From an uncultured Kouleothrix sp. (GTDB lineage Bacteria; Chloroflexota; Chloroflexia; Chloroflexales; Roseiflexaceae): DNA of 6,618 nt. The position numbers were made by a program, and so were the translations under genes. The stretch spans positions 1 to 6,618 of the forward strand of contig CALLYN010000520.1 in NCBI GenBank assembly GCA_937858455.1, in the 5' to 3' direction. Below the pieces are notes generated by a model. The model searched no databases and had not been told where the DNA came from. It saw only the letters and a program-made list of their open reading frames with translations. Of the stretch, positions 1-5,273 are shown in pieces. Every line of letters starts with the position of its first letter. Position 1 is the stretch's first letter.

Positions 1-1058
1 ACATCGCCGTCTTTGACGATGTAGGTTTTGCCTTCCATGCGCACGGTGCCCTGTTTCTTGGCCTCGACCATCCCGCCGGCGCGGATGAGGTCGTCGTAGG
101 CCACCACTTCGGCACGAATAAAGCCGCGCTGGATATCGGAGTGGATCGCCCCGGCAGCTTCGGTGGCCGGCGTGGCGCGGCGGATCGTCCACGCGCGCAC
201 CTCGTCGGGGCCGGCCGTGAGAAAGCTCATCAGCCCGAGCAGGTTGTACGACGAGGCGATCACGCGGTCGCGCGCGGCCTCGCTGATCCCCAGGTCGTCC
301 ATGAACACCTGCGCGTCGTCGTCGTCGAGCTGGGCAAGCTCGGCCTCGATCTTGCCGGCCAGCGCCACCACGTCGCTCTGGCGGTGCGCATAGGCGAAGT
401 CCGGCGGGCTTTTGATCTGCGCCTCGCCGATGTTCAGCACCAGCAGCAGCGGCTTGGCCGTAAGGAATTGGTAGCCGCGCAGCAGCCGGGCCTCGTCGTC
501 GTTCAGCTCGACATCGCGCACCAGCCGCCCGCTCTCGAGCTCGCCCTGAAGCTTCACCAGTAGGTCGCGCTCGACGATGCGCTGCTCGCGATCCTTGCTC
601 GACATCTTGCCGATCTCGGCGTTCAGCTTGGCCAGCCGCCGCTCGATGATCGCCATGTCGGAAAACGCCAGCTCGAGGTCGACCGACTCGACGTCGCGGG
701 CCAGGTTCACCGATCCCTCGGGGTGCGCCACGTCGTCGTCTTCAAAGGCGCGCGCTACGTGCAGCAGCGCGTCGGCCCCGCCGATGTAGTTCAGCAGCGC
801 CGGCGGCAGGCCGCCGCCTTGGCCCGCGCCGCTGCTGATGCCGCCCACGTCGACAAACTGAACGTCGGCGGGAGTGGTCTTCTTGGGGTTGAACATGCGC
901 GCCAGCACCGCCAGCCGTGGATCGGGCACCTTCACCGTCGCCACGTTCGGCTCAAGCTGCCCCGAGGCGTAGGCGGTGGTTTCGGCGGTACCGCGCGTCA
1001 GCGCATTGAACACAGTGGTTTTGCCGCTATTGGGCAAACCGATAATCGCAATCTTCAT
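1..1058 (-). CDS. ychF: YchF-family (DUF933/TGS) P-loop ATPase, 3' end cut by window edge
   Basis: The frame is open from an ATG at 1058 to the left edge, giving 352 codons. The family is usually ~363 residues, so only about ten C-terminal residues are missing. The N-terminus reads MKIAIIGLPNSGKTT, with a Walker A motif at residues 7-15. A Walker B/G3-type DVGG follows at ~70-73, then a charged helical arm (~130-180) of the YchF coiled-coil type. NIGE at ~209-212 sits where YchF proteins carry NxxE instead of the GTPase NKxD, which in this family goes with ATP preference. The C-terminal part (SFLTAGPDEVRAWT, then IHSDIQRGFIRAEVVAYDD) is the TGS/DUF933 domain, ending in YIVKDGDV at the edge. 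Known YchF proteins are cytosolic, ribosome-associated ATPases linked to translation and stress. The G3 region (DVGGISSGAG rather than DIAGLVKGA) is divergent from the E. coli type. The start is supported by AGAGGA six bases upstream. The gene is divergent from the sigma-factor operon. Confidence 0.93.
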   Translation of the reverse strand, partial: MKIAIIGLPNSGKTTVFNALTRGTAETTAYASGQLEPNVATVKVPDPRLAVLARMFNPKKTTPADVQFVDVGGISSGAGQGGGLPPALLNYIGGADALLHVARAFEDDDVAHPEGSVNLARDVESVDLELAFSDMAIIERRLAKLNAEIGKMSSKDREQRIVERDLLVKLQGELESGRLVRDVELNDDEARLLRGYQFLTAKPLLLVLNIGEAQIKSPPDFAYAHRQSDVVALAGKIEAELAQLDDDDAQVFMDDLGISEAARDRVIASSYNLLGLMSFLTAGPDEVRAWTIRRATPATEAAGAIHSDIQRGFIRAEVVAYDDLIRAGGMVEAKKQGTVRMEGKTYIVKDGD

Positions 1059-1064
1059 CTGGTA

Positions 1065-1070
1065 TCCTCT
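1065..1070 (-). promoter_or_regulatory. Ribosome binding site of ychF
   Basis: On the minus strand AGAGGA ends six bases before the ATG at 1058. It fixes the start of the YchF protein, which also matches the conserved family N-terminus. Confidence 0.7.
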
Positions 1071-1107
1071 GGCAAGCGCCTGGCGCCTGTCGTATGCAGC
1101 GAAACGC

Positions 1108-1136
1108 AGTATAGCGCGCCACTCTCAATCGCGCAA
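1108..1136 (-). promoter_or_regulatory. Predicted housekeeping promoter for ychF
   Basis: On the minus strand TTGCGC (1136-1131) is followed after exactly 17 bases by TATACT (1113-1108). Together they form a good sigma-70-type -35/-10 pair. Transcription would begin near 1101, leaving a leader of about 43 bases before the ychF start. This is pattern evidence only. Confidence 0.5.
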
Positions 1137-1263
1137 CTGTGCGAAAACCGCCGCGCAGATCGTTCTAGTGTATACCAAATTATTTCCCGGCCGTGCGGCA
1201 GAGCTGCTACGGCTATGAGTAAATCATCAGGTCTATGTAACATAATCTTAACCGGCGCTGCCC

Positions 1264-1292
1264 TTACGGTTTCGGCCTCGTTCAGCTATAAT
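1264..1292 (+). promoter_or_regulatory. Predicted promoter of the ECF sigma/anti-sigma operon
   Basis: A perfect TATAAT stands at 1287-1292. The hexamer 17 bases upstream is TTACGG (1264-1269), a weak -35. It would start transcription near 1299, about 145 bases before the sigma ATG. The consensus -10 suggests that the primary sigma factor, not the ECF factor itself, drives at least basal expression. The weak -35 could mean that an activator is needed. Confidence 0.45.
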
Positions 1293-1444
1293 GGTACAAG
1301 CATACAAACAGCAGCTTAACGAAGTTTTATCTTTAGTCGTTTTGTGAGCGTAACTTCTGGACGAGTCGTCGCGTTGGTATTGGTAAGACCTATCAGCGCA
1401 CGGCGTCATCGCTGCCAGCCACGCACACAGGCGCCGAGAACGAT

Positions 1445-2107
1445 ATGGTCAGTGAATCGGAGCTGGAGTTACCAAAAATCATCGCACAGGCACAGCGGGG
1501 CGACGCCGGCGCATTCGGCGATCTGTATGCCAAATACGCCGGGCTGATACTACGATACCTGTATGTACGTGTGCGCGACCAGGAAGGCGCCCAGGATCTC
1601 ACGCAAGAGGTGTTCGTCCGGGTGATCAAGGGTATTGGCGGGTTTGAGTACCGTGGCGAGAAATCGTTCCTCGGCTGGCTCTACACCATCGCCAACAACG
1701 TCTTGATTGGCCAAGCCCGCCGCAAGCGCGCCATATCGACGCCCTTGGACGAAAACATCGAGCTGGTCGACCCGCGCGGGCAAGACGAGGTTCTCTCGAT
1801 CTACGACCGCGTGGCATTGCAGCAGGCGATCAGTCAGTTGACGCAGGATCAGCAGCAGGTGCTGACGCTGAAGTTCTTCGCCGACATGACCAACAACGAG
1901 ATCGCGGTAGCAATCGGGCGCACCGAGGGGGCCGTCAAAGCCTTGCAGCACCGCGCGCTGCAGTCGCTCCAGCAGCTGATGGCCCGCGAAAACCAGGATC
2001 TGCTCGCCACGCGCGAGGTTGGCGGCGAATCGTGGAGTGGCTGGGACGAGCCGTTCCGTTCGCGAACGGTTGGCATCGACGATCTGAATAGCACGGATCG
2101 CCACTAG
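1445..2107 (+). CDS. ECF (group 4) sigma-70 family RNA polymerase sigma factor
   Basis: This is a 220-residue protein with the two-domain layout of ECF sigma factors. Region 2 covers ~20-95 (AFGDLYAKYAGLILRYLY, then AQDLTQEVFVRVI, FLGWLYTIANNVL and the basic QARRKR), which binds the polymerase clamp and melts the -10. An acidic linker spans ~98-120. Region 4 covers ~126-180 (LTQDQQQVLTLKFFADMTNNEIA, then GRTEGAVKALQHRAL), a helix-turn-helix that reads the -35. Region 3 is absent, as expected for the group. A ~40-residue tail without a recognised domain follows region 4 and is longer than in minimal ECFs. The start is the first ATG before the conserved region; its Shine-Dalgarno is weak (GAG at ~1436). 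The next gene begins 17 bases after the stop and looks like the cognate membrane anti-sigma. The regulon cannot be read from this window. Confidence 0.92.
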   Translation: MVSESELELPKIIAQAQRGDAGAFGDLYAKYAGLILRYLYVRVRDQEGAQDLTQEVFVRVIKGIGGFEYRGEKSFLGWLYTIANNVLIGQARRKRAISTPLDENIELVDPRGQDEVLSIYDRVALQQAISQLTQDQQQVLTLKFFADMTNNEIAVAIGRTEGAVKALQHRALQSLQQLMARENQDLLATREVGGESWSGWDEPFRSRTVGIDDLNSTDRH

Positions 2108-2110
2108 GCT

Positions 2111-2116
2111 AGGATA
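2111..2116 (+). promoter_or_regulatory. Ribosome binding site of the anti-sigma gene
   Basis: AGGATA lies in the 17-base gap after the sigma-factor stop. AGGA ends ten bases before the ATG at 2125 and 16 bases before a second in-frame ATG at 2131, so the first ATG is preferred. Confidence 0.5.
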
Positions 2117-2124
2117 CTCTGCAT

Positions 2125-3870
2125 ATGCAGATGAAGGAACGCAGCTTACCCGAGAGCCTGCCTGATGTTCTCGATCAGGCTCTCGCGCAGCTCCACTCGG
2201 GCGCAAGCGTCGAGGATTGCCTCGTCAGCTACCCCGAGCATGCGGCTGCGCTCGAACCACTGCTGCGCGCCGGCGATCTGCTCAACGCCCAGGCGACCAT
2301 CCCGCTGCCGGCGGAGATGGAAGATTGGCTTGCGACTGGCGCCCACGATTTTGCCGCCATTGCCGCCCATATGGCCCCAAAATATGCGAAGCCTCCGCAG
2401 ACAACCCGCCAGCGCGCACGAGCGACCGCGCAGGCACAGCACTATTTCGATGATGTTCTCGACCTGACGATCGCGCGGGCGCGCCGCGGCGAATCGATCG
2501 AGGCCTGCCTGGCCGATTACCCCGAGCAGGCGGCGGCGATCGATCCGCTGCTGCGGCTTGGCACGCGGCTGTATACCGATACGACGGTGCCTCTGCCGCC
2601 CGAGCTGGTGGCATGGCTGCCAACCGGCCGGCGCGAGTTTATGACGATCGCCGAGCAGCTGGCGCCGCGCCAGGCGCTCGCACGCCAGCGCTCCGCCGCG
2701 CGCCGACTCACCGCGCAGCGCGCCGCCGTTGCGGTGGTGGTGGTAGGCCTGATGATGGGCGCGGTCGACTCGGTATCGGCGCAGAGCCTGCCGGGCGATA
2801 CACTCTACCCCTGGAAGCGCGCCAAGGAAAATATTTCGCTGGCGCTCGTGGCCGACCCGGCCGAGCGCAGCCAGCTGCTGGTCGAGTATGCCAACCGCCG
2901 GCTCGACGAATTCAATAACCTTGTGGCAAACGGCCAGACGGTCGACGCGACGCTGATCGCCGAGACGCTCAATAGCATGCTCGCGAACGTCGAGGATGCC
3001 ATCGACGCGAACCAGCAAGCGCCGCGCGCCAGCCTGCGCAACGAGGCCGACACGCTGGTGCAGCAGGCACAGCGCGCGATCCAGGCGGCGAAGACAACGC
3101 TGCCGAATAGCGCGGCGTCGCTTGCGTCGGCCGAGCAGCAGGCCAGCACGCTCAAGCAGCAGATTGCGGCGCTTCCCGAGGTAACGCCAACGCCGGACGG
3201 GACAACGCCCGCGCCCGGCAGCACCAGCGAACCAGCGCAGGGCAACCAGTCGAATGGCGGCGGCCGCGCGCGCCCGACCAATCAGCCGGCCGTGGTGAAC
3301 CCAAGCTCCGGCGCGACGGGCGCGCCAACCGATGCGGGCGCGCCAACCAGCCCGCTGGCGCCGACAAACACGGCGACGCCGCTGCCGGGCGACACGGCGA
3401 CGGCGCTGCCGGCTACCGCCGCACCAACCAATACGGCCACCGCCGACCCAGCCACCGCAATTCCGCCGACGGTGGAAGCGAGCCCGGCGCCATCTGATAC
3501 TCCGGTCAACACACCGGTGCCAACCAGCGCGCCGACAAACACGCCGGTTCCGACGGCAACAGCTGTGCCGGTGACCGAGGTGCCAACCGAGCCGCCGCCG
3601 CCCACGGTGCCGCCGACAACGCGACCAACACGCGTGCCGCCGACCGACACGCCCGTGCCCACCGACGCGCCGCCGACCGACACGCCCGTGCCCACCGACG
3701 TGCCGCCGACCGACACGCCCGTGCCCACCGACGTGCCGCCGACCGACACGCCGGTGGCTGCTCCGCTGGCGAATACCGATACGCCGCTGCCGCCCAGCCC
3801 AACCCCGGCGGCGCCGATTGGCCAGCAGCCGAGCAGCGGGTTGCCTTCGGCCTCGCGGCCACGCCGCTAG
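2125..3870 (+). CDS. Probable membrane anti-sigma factor, DUF5667-like, with duplicated N-terminal module and Thr/Pro-rich tail
   Basis: This is a 581-residue protein, probably co-transcribed with the ECF sigma gene. Residues 12-85 and 108-181 are two gapless copies of one module (xDVLDxxxA...GxSxExCLxxYPExAAAxxPLLRxG, then PLPxE, WLxTG and FxxIA). Modules like this occur at the N-termini of putative anti-sigma factors in Chloroflexota. A basic stretch (~187-199) precedes one hydrophobic helix (~200-219), so by the positive-inside rule the N-terminus is cytoplasmic and the rest is outside. SLPGDTLYPWKRAKE at ~221 opens a DUF5667-like domain, followed by Gln/Ala-rich helices to ~350. Residues 353-581, about 39% of the protein, are Thr/Pro/Ala-rich and probably disordered, and include an 11-residue repeat array. 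The inferred role is to hold the sigma factor at the membrane until an envelope signal arrives. No zinc-binding HxxxCxxC anti-sigma motif is present. A structural surface protein is the alternative. Confidence 0.8.
   Translation: MQMKERSLPESLPDVLDQALAQLHSGASVEDCLVSYPEHAAALEPLLRAGDLLNAQATIPLPAEMEDWLATGAHDFAAIAAHMAPKYAKPPQTTRQRARATAQAQHYFDDVLDLTIARARRGESIEACLADYPEQAAAIDPLLRLGTRLYTDTTVPLPPELVAWLPTGRREFMTIAEQLAPRQALARQRSAARRLTAQRAAVAVVVVGLMMGAVDSVSAQSLPGDTLYPWKRAKENISLALVADPAERSQLLVEYANRRLDEFNNLVANGQTVDATLIAETLNSMLANVEDAIDANQQAPRASLRNEADTLVQQAQRAIQAAKTTLPNSAASLASAEQQASTLKQQIAALPEVTPTPDGTTPAPGSTSEPAQGNQSNGGGRARPTNQPAVVNPSSGATGAPTDAGAPTSPLAPTNTATPLPGDTATALPATAAPTNTATADPATAIPPTVEASPAPSDTPVNTPVPTSAPTNTPVPTATAVPVTEVPTEPPPPTVPPTTRPTRVPPTDTPVPTDAPPTDTPVPTDVPPTDTPVPTDVPPTDTPVAAPLANTDTPLPPSPTPAAPIGQQPSSGLPSASRPRR
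2158..2379 (+). repeat. Tandem protein module, copy 1 (anti-sigma residues 12-85)
   Basis: This is the first of two equal-length copies within the anti-sigma protein. It aligns without gaps to residues 108-181, and I count 36 identities in 74 positions. Shared landmarks are DVLD, the ExCLxxYPExAAA core, PLLR, PLPxE, WLxTG and a final AP. The identity is at protein level; the DNA has diverged. Confidence 0.8.
2446..2667 (+). repeat. Tandem protein module, copy 2 (anti-sigma residues 108-181)
   Basis: This second copy ends about 19 residues before the transmembrane helix. It keeps the Cys in the ExCL core (C128, matching C32 in copy 1), whereas the His after YPE in copy 1 is Gln here. One or both copies may form the sigma-binding surface; the sequence does not say which. 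Confidence 0.8.
3637..3756 (+). repeat. 33-bp tandem repeat encoding PPTDTPVPTD(A/V)
   Basis: Three complete 33-base units (3637-3669, 3670-3702, 3703-3735) and a 21-base partial unit (3736-3756) lie in frame near the end of the anti-sigma gene. The units are almost identical at DNA level, differing mainly in the last codon (gcg or gtg). This points to recent slippage or unequal exchange. Because the unit length is a multiple of three, copy changes only alter the length of the Thr/Pro stalk. Confidence 0.9.
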
Positions 3871-3895
3871 CCCGCGCTCGCAACCAGACCAACAG

Positions 3896-3929
3896 CAACG
3901 CCCCTGGCCGCTCGCGGCCAGGGGCGTTG
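3896..3929. terminator. Bidirectional hairpin terminator between convergent genes
   Basis: A perfect 15-bp stem (3896-3910 with 3915-3929) closes a four-base loop. It begins 25 bases after the anti-sigma stop and lies 15 bases past the ndk stop on the other strand, as expected for a shared terminator. Neither strand shows a real T-run after the stem (the minus strand continues CTGTTGG), so it is not a textbook intrinsic terminator. It may instead block exonucleases or act with Rho. Confidence 0.7.
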
Positions 3930-3944
3930 TGGCACAGGCGGCGA

Positions 3945-4394
3945 TTACTCGTAGATCCAGCGATCGGTGCTGCGCTCGAGCTCGACAAGCTCGTTCGCAC
4001 CAAAGAACAGCGCGACTTCCTTTTCGCCATTCTCAGGCGAGTCCGAGGCGTGGATCAGGTTGCGGCCAATCTCCACGGCGTAATCGCCGCGAATAGTGCC
4101 GGGTGCCGCCGCCGACGGATTGGTGGCGCCAACTGTGTTGCGCACCGTCGCGATGACATTTTTGCCGGTAACAACCGCGACAACCACCGGGCCAGACGTG
4201 ATGTACTCGACCAGGCCGGCGAAGAACGGCTTGCCTTCGTGCACGGCGTAGTGGCGGCGCGCCAGCGCGTCGTCGATGCGCATCAGCTTCAGGCCGGCCA
4301 GCTTCAGGCCGCGCTGCTCAAGGCGCGTCAGTATCGGGCCAATCAGCCCGCGCTGCACGGCATCGGGCTTCAAAATAATCAGCGATCGTTCCAT
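3945..4394 (-). CDS. ndk: Nucleoside diphosphate kinase
   Basis: This 149-residue cytosolic enzyme moves the gamma-phosphate from ATP to other (d)NDPs through a phospho-histidine, balancing NTP and dNTP pools. It opens with MERSLIILKPDAVQRGLIG, the typical Ndk N-terminus with the KPD motif. The conserved core includes HYAVHEGKPFF (~48-58), the segment around R85 and RNTVGATNP (85-93), and the active-site block NLIHASDSPE with catalytic His115. The length is normal for the family. The frame stays open to an upstream ATG at 4436, but the 14 extra residues are not family-like, so the start is placed at 4394. The nearest strong Shine-Dalgarno (4410-4416) is 15 bases away, longer than usual. It lies downstream of the Roadblock gene on the same strand with a 145-base gap that contains a hairpin, so it may have its own promoter, although I see no convincing one. 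Confidence 0.96.
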   Translation of the reverse strand: MERSLIILKPDAVQRGLIGPILTRLEQRGLKLAGLKLMRIDDALARRHYAVHEGKPFFAGLVEYITSGPVVVAVVTGKNVIATVRNTVGATNPSAAAPGTIRGDYAVEIGRNLIHASDSPENGEKEVALFFGANELVELERSTDRWIYE

Positions 4395-4409
4395 ACGTTT
4401 GTAACGAAG

Positions 4410-4416
4410 CTCCTTT
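4410..4416 (-). promoter_or_regulatory. Shine-Dalgarno AAAGGAG of ndk with long spacing
   Basis: AAAGGAG on the minus strand is the only strong ribosome binding site before ndk. It is 15 bases from the ATG that matches the family N-terminus, against 5-9 normally. No in-frame ATG, GTG or TTG exists between it and that ATG. Confidence 0.55.
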
Positions 4417-4480
4417 CTGAACGTTCGACATGGCATATCCTACCACAGGACAGGCGGCTTCAGCGTGTTTAGCAGGCCAA

Positions 4481-4509
4481 TGCCCGGCATCGCACCACGA
4501 AGCCGGGCA
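4481..4509. terminator. Interrupted hairpin downstream of the Roadblock gene
   Basis: TGCCCGGC (4481-4488) pairs with GCCGGGCA (4502-4509). After one A·A mismatch, TCG pairs with CGA around a five-base loop, giving a symmetrical 8+3 bp hairpin. It starts about 31 bases past the Roadblock stop in the direction of transcription. No T-run follows, so it could be a weak terminator or an RNA-stabilising structure between the Roadblock gene and ndk. Confidence 0.45.
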
Positions 4510-4539
4510 CTGACGATCGCGCGCTACGCCTGGGGCAAG

Positions 4540-4887
4540 CTAGATCGGTACCGCTTCGCCAATACGCTTGGCGGCACGGCGCATCTCCATTTTTACCAGG
4601 CCCAGATTAACCATCCGCTGCGTAATCACCACCAGTATCAGCTCTTTCGACTCAAGCATCAGAATCGAGCCTTGCTCAGCATCGATGATTGTATCCATCA
4701 GCATGCCGACACCAATTCGCTTGGTGGCTTTATCGATCTCGCCAAAGACGGCAGCCGACATGGCTCCGAGGATTTCGGCATCTTCCTCATCCATCAGGGT
4801 GCTGGCGACCACCAGGCCGTCTTTGCCGACAAGCAGGCTGCCAATCACGCCTTCGACTCGAATGAGGTCTTCGACGATCCGCCTCAT
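4540..4887 (-). CDS. Roadblock/LC7 domain protein (MglB-like)
   Basis: This is a 115-residue single-domain protein covering a complete Roadblock/LC7 fold. The N-terminal helix (MRRIVEDLIRVEGVIGSLLV) is followed by the GKDGLVVAST strand pair, the central helix (AEILGAMSAAVFGEIDKATKRIG), strands containing IIDAEQGSILMLESKELILVVIT, and a C-terminal helix (NLGLVKMEMRRAAKRIGEAV). Proteins of this family form homodimers. MglB, for example, controls the Ras-like GTPase MglA in polarity and gliding, and others act in dynein or lysosomal complexes. No GTPase partner is visible, so the actual partner is unknown. The ribosome binding site is strong and well spaced. The gene starts 32 bases after the upstream large repeat-protein gene ends, which suggests co-transcription and possibly a shared complex. 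Confidence 0.9.
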   Translation of the reverse strand: MRRIVEDLIRVEGVIGSLLVGKDGLVVASTLMDEEDAEILGAMSAAVFGEIDKATKRIGVGMLMDTIIDAEQGSILMLESKELILVVITQRMVNLGLVKMEMRRAAKRIGEAVPI

Positions 4888-4895
4888 GATAGTAG

Positions 4896-4905
4896 CCTTT
4901 CCTTT
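4896..4905 (-). promoter_or_regulatory. Ribosome binding site of the Roadblock gene
   Basis: AAAGGAAAGG on the minus strand ends eight bases before the ATG at 4887. It lies in the 32-base gap after the TAA of the upstream gene and decides the start. Confidence 0.75.
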
Positions 4906-4919
4906 GGTGGGTTGACGAG

Positions 4920-5273
4920 TTAACGCGTGCCGCGAGGCCCGCCAAGTGTCCAGCTATATTCATCGATCGCCTCGCGCAGCCGGCCCTGCTTCGCGTAGAC
5001 ATCGCCGAGCACGCGGTGCAGACCAGGCAGCAGGCGGGCATCGTCGCTGTAGGCGATCATGTCTTGCAGCTCGCTGCTGACCTGATCGAGCATACGGTTG
5101 TGCTTGACCAGGTGGCGATACTGCTTGAGTGCAACGTCGGGCATGCCGATCTGGCCGACGACGCGCGCCACCGAGAGGCGCAGCACATCGTTGTCGGGCT
5201 CGCTCTCGAGCTGGCGCAAAAATGCGTCGATGATGTCGTTGCCGGTTGATGTGATCTGTGCGGCATCGGCCAT
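4920..5273 (-). other. C-terminal TPR-like helical domain of the large repeat protein
   Basis: After the low-complexity linker the composition changes to an ordered, mixed sequence beginning near MADAAQITSTGNDIIDAF. Helix pairs with TPR-type spacing follow, ending at RGTR. TPR-like repeats are protein-binding, so this end may dock a partner. The assignment rests on pattern only, and the number of repeats is uncertain. Confidence 0.6.

Larger units (their letters stand above)
1059..1444. other. Divergent intergenic region between ychF and the sigma-factor operon
   Basis: This 386-base stretch separates the divergent ychF and sigma-factor genes. It is more AT-rich than its surroundings, especially from about 1165 to 1345. 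I find no convincing coding frame, tRNA or strong hairpin. It holds the two candidate promoters listed separately. The part from ~1300 to 1444 would be an untranslated leader of the sigma gene of about 145 bases, with no structure that I recognise. Confidence 0.6.

Noticed and set aside
723..1319. 198-residue plus-strand open frame running from inside ychF through the intergenic region.
   Set aside because: It overlaps the well-supported YchF N-terminus on the opposite strand and has no recognisable features.
1316..1345. ECF-type autoregulatory promoter (AAC, ~15 bases, GTC) upstream of the sigma gene.
   Set aside because: Only fragments of the usual GGAAC/CGTC pattern are present and spacing is marginal. 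Such matches are expected by chance.
2146..3018. 290-residue minus-strand open frame opposite the anti-sigma gene.
   Set aside because: It is a shadow of high-GC coding DNA. The plus strand has a clear module duplication, membrane helix and operon context.
3282..3749. Minus-strand frame encoding Gly/Val/Thr repeats, which could be taken for a surface repeat protein.
   Set aside because: It is the reverse reading of the Thr/Pro repeat array in the anti-sigma gene and has no independent support.
3637..3756. Possible CRISPR array because of regularly spaced short repeats.
   Set aside because: The units are directly adjacent with no unique spacers, keep frame, and code for a Thr/Pro tract.
3945..4436. 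Longer ndk with start at 4436.
   Set aside because: The extra 14 residues are not seen in Ndk proteins and cover the Shine-Dalgarno sequence. The family N-terminus begins at 4394.
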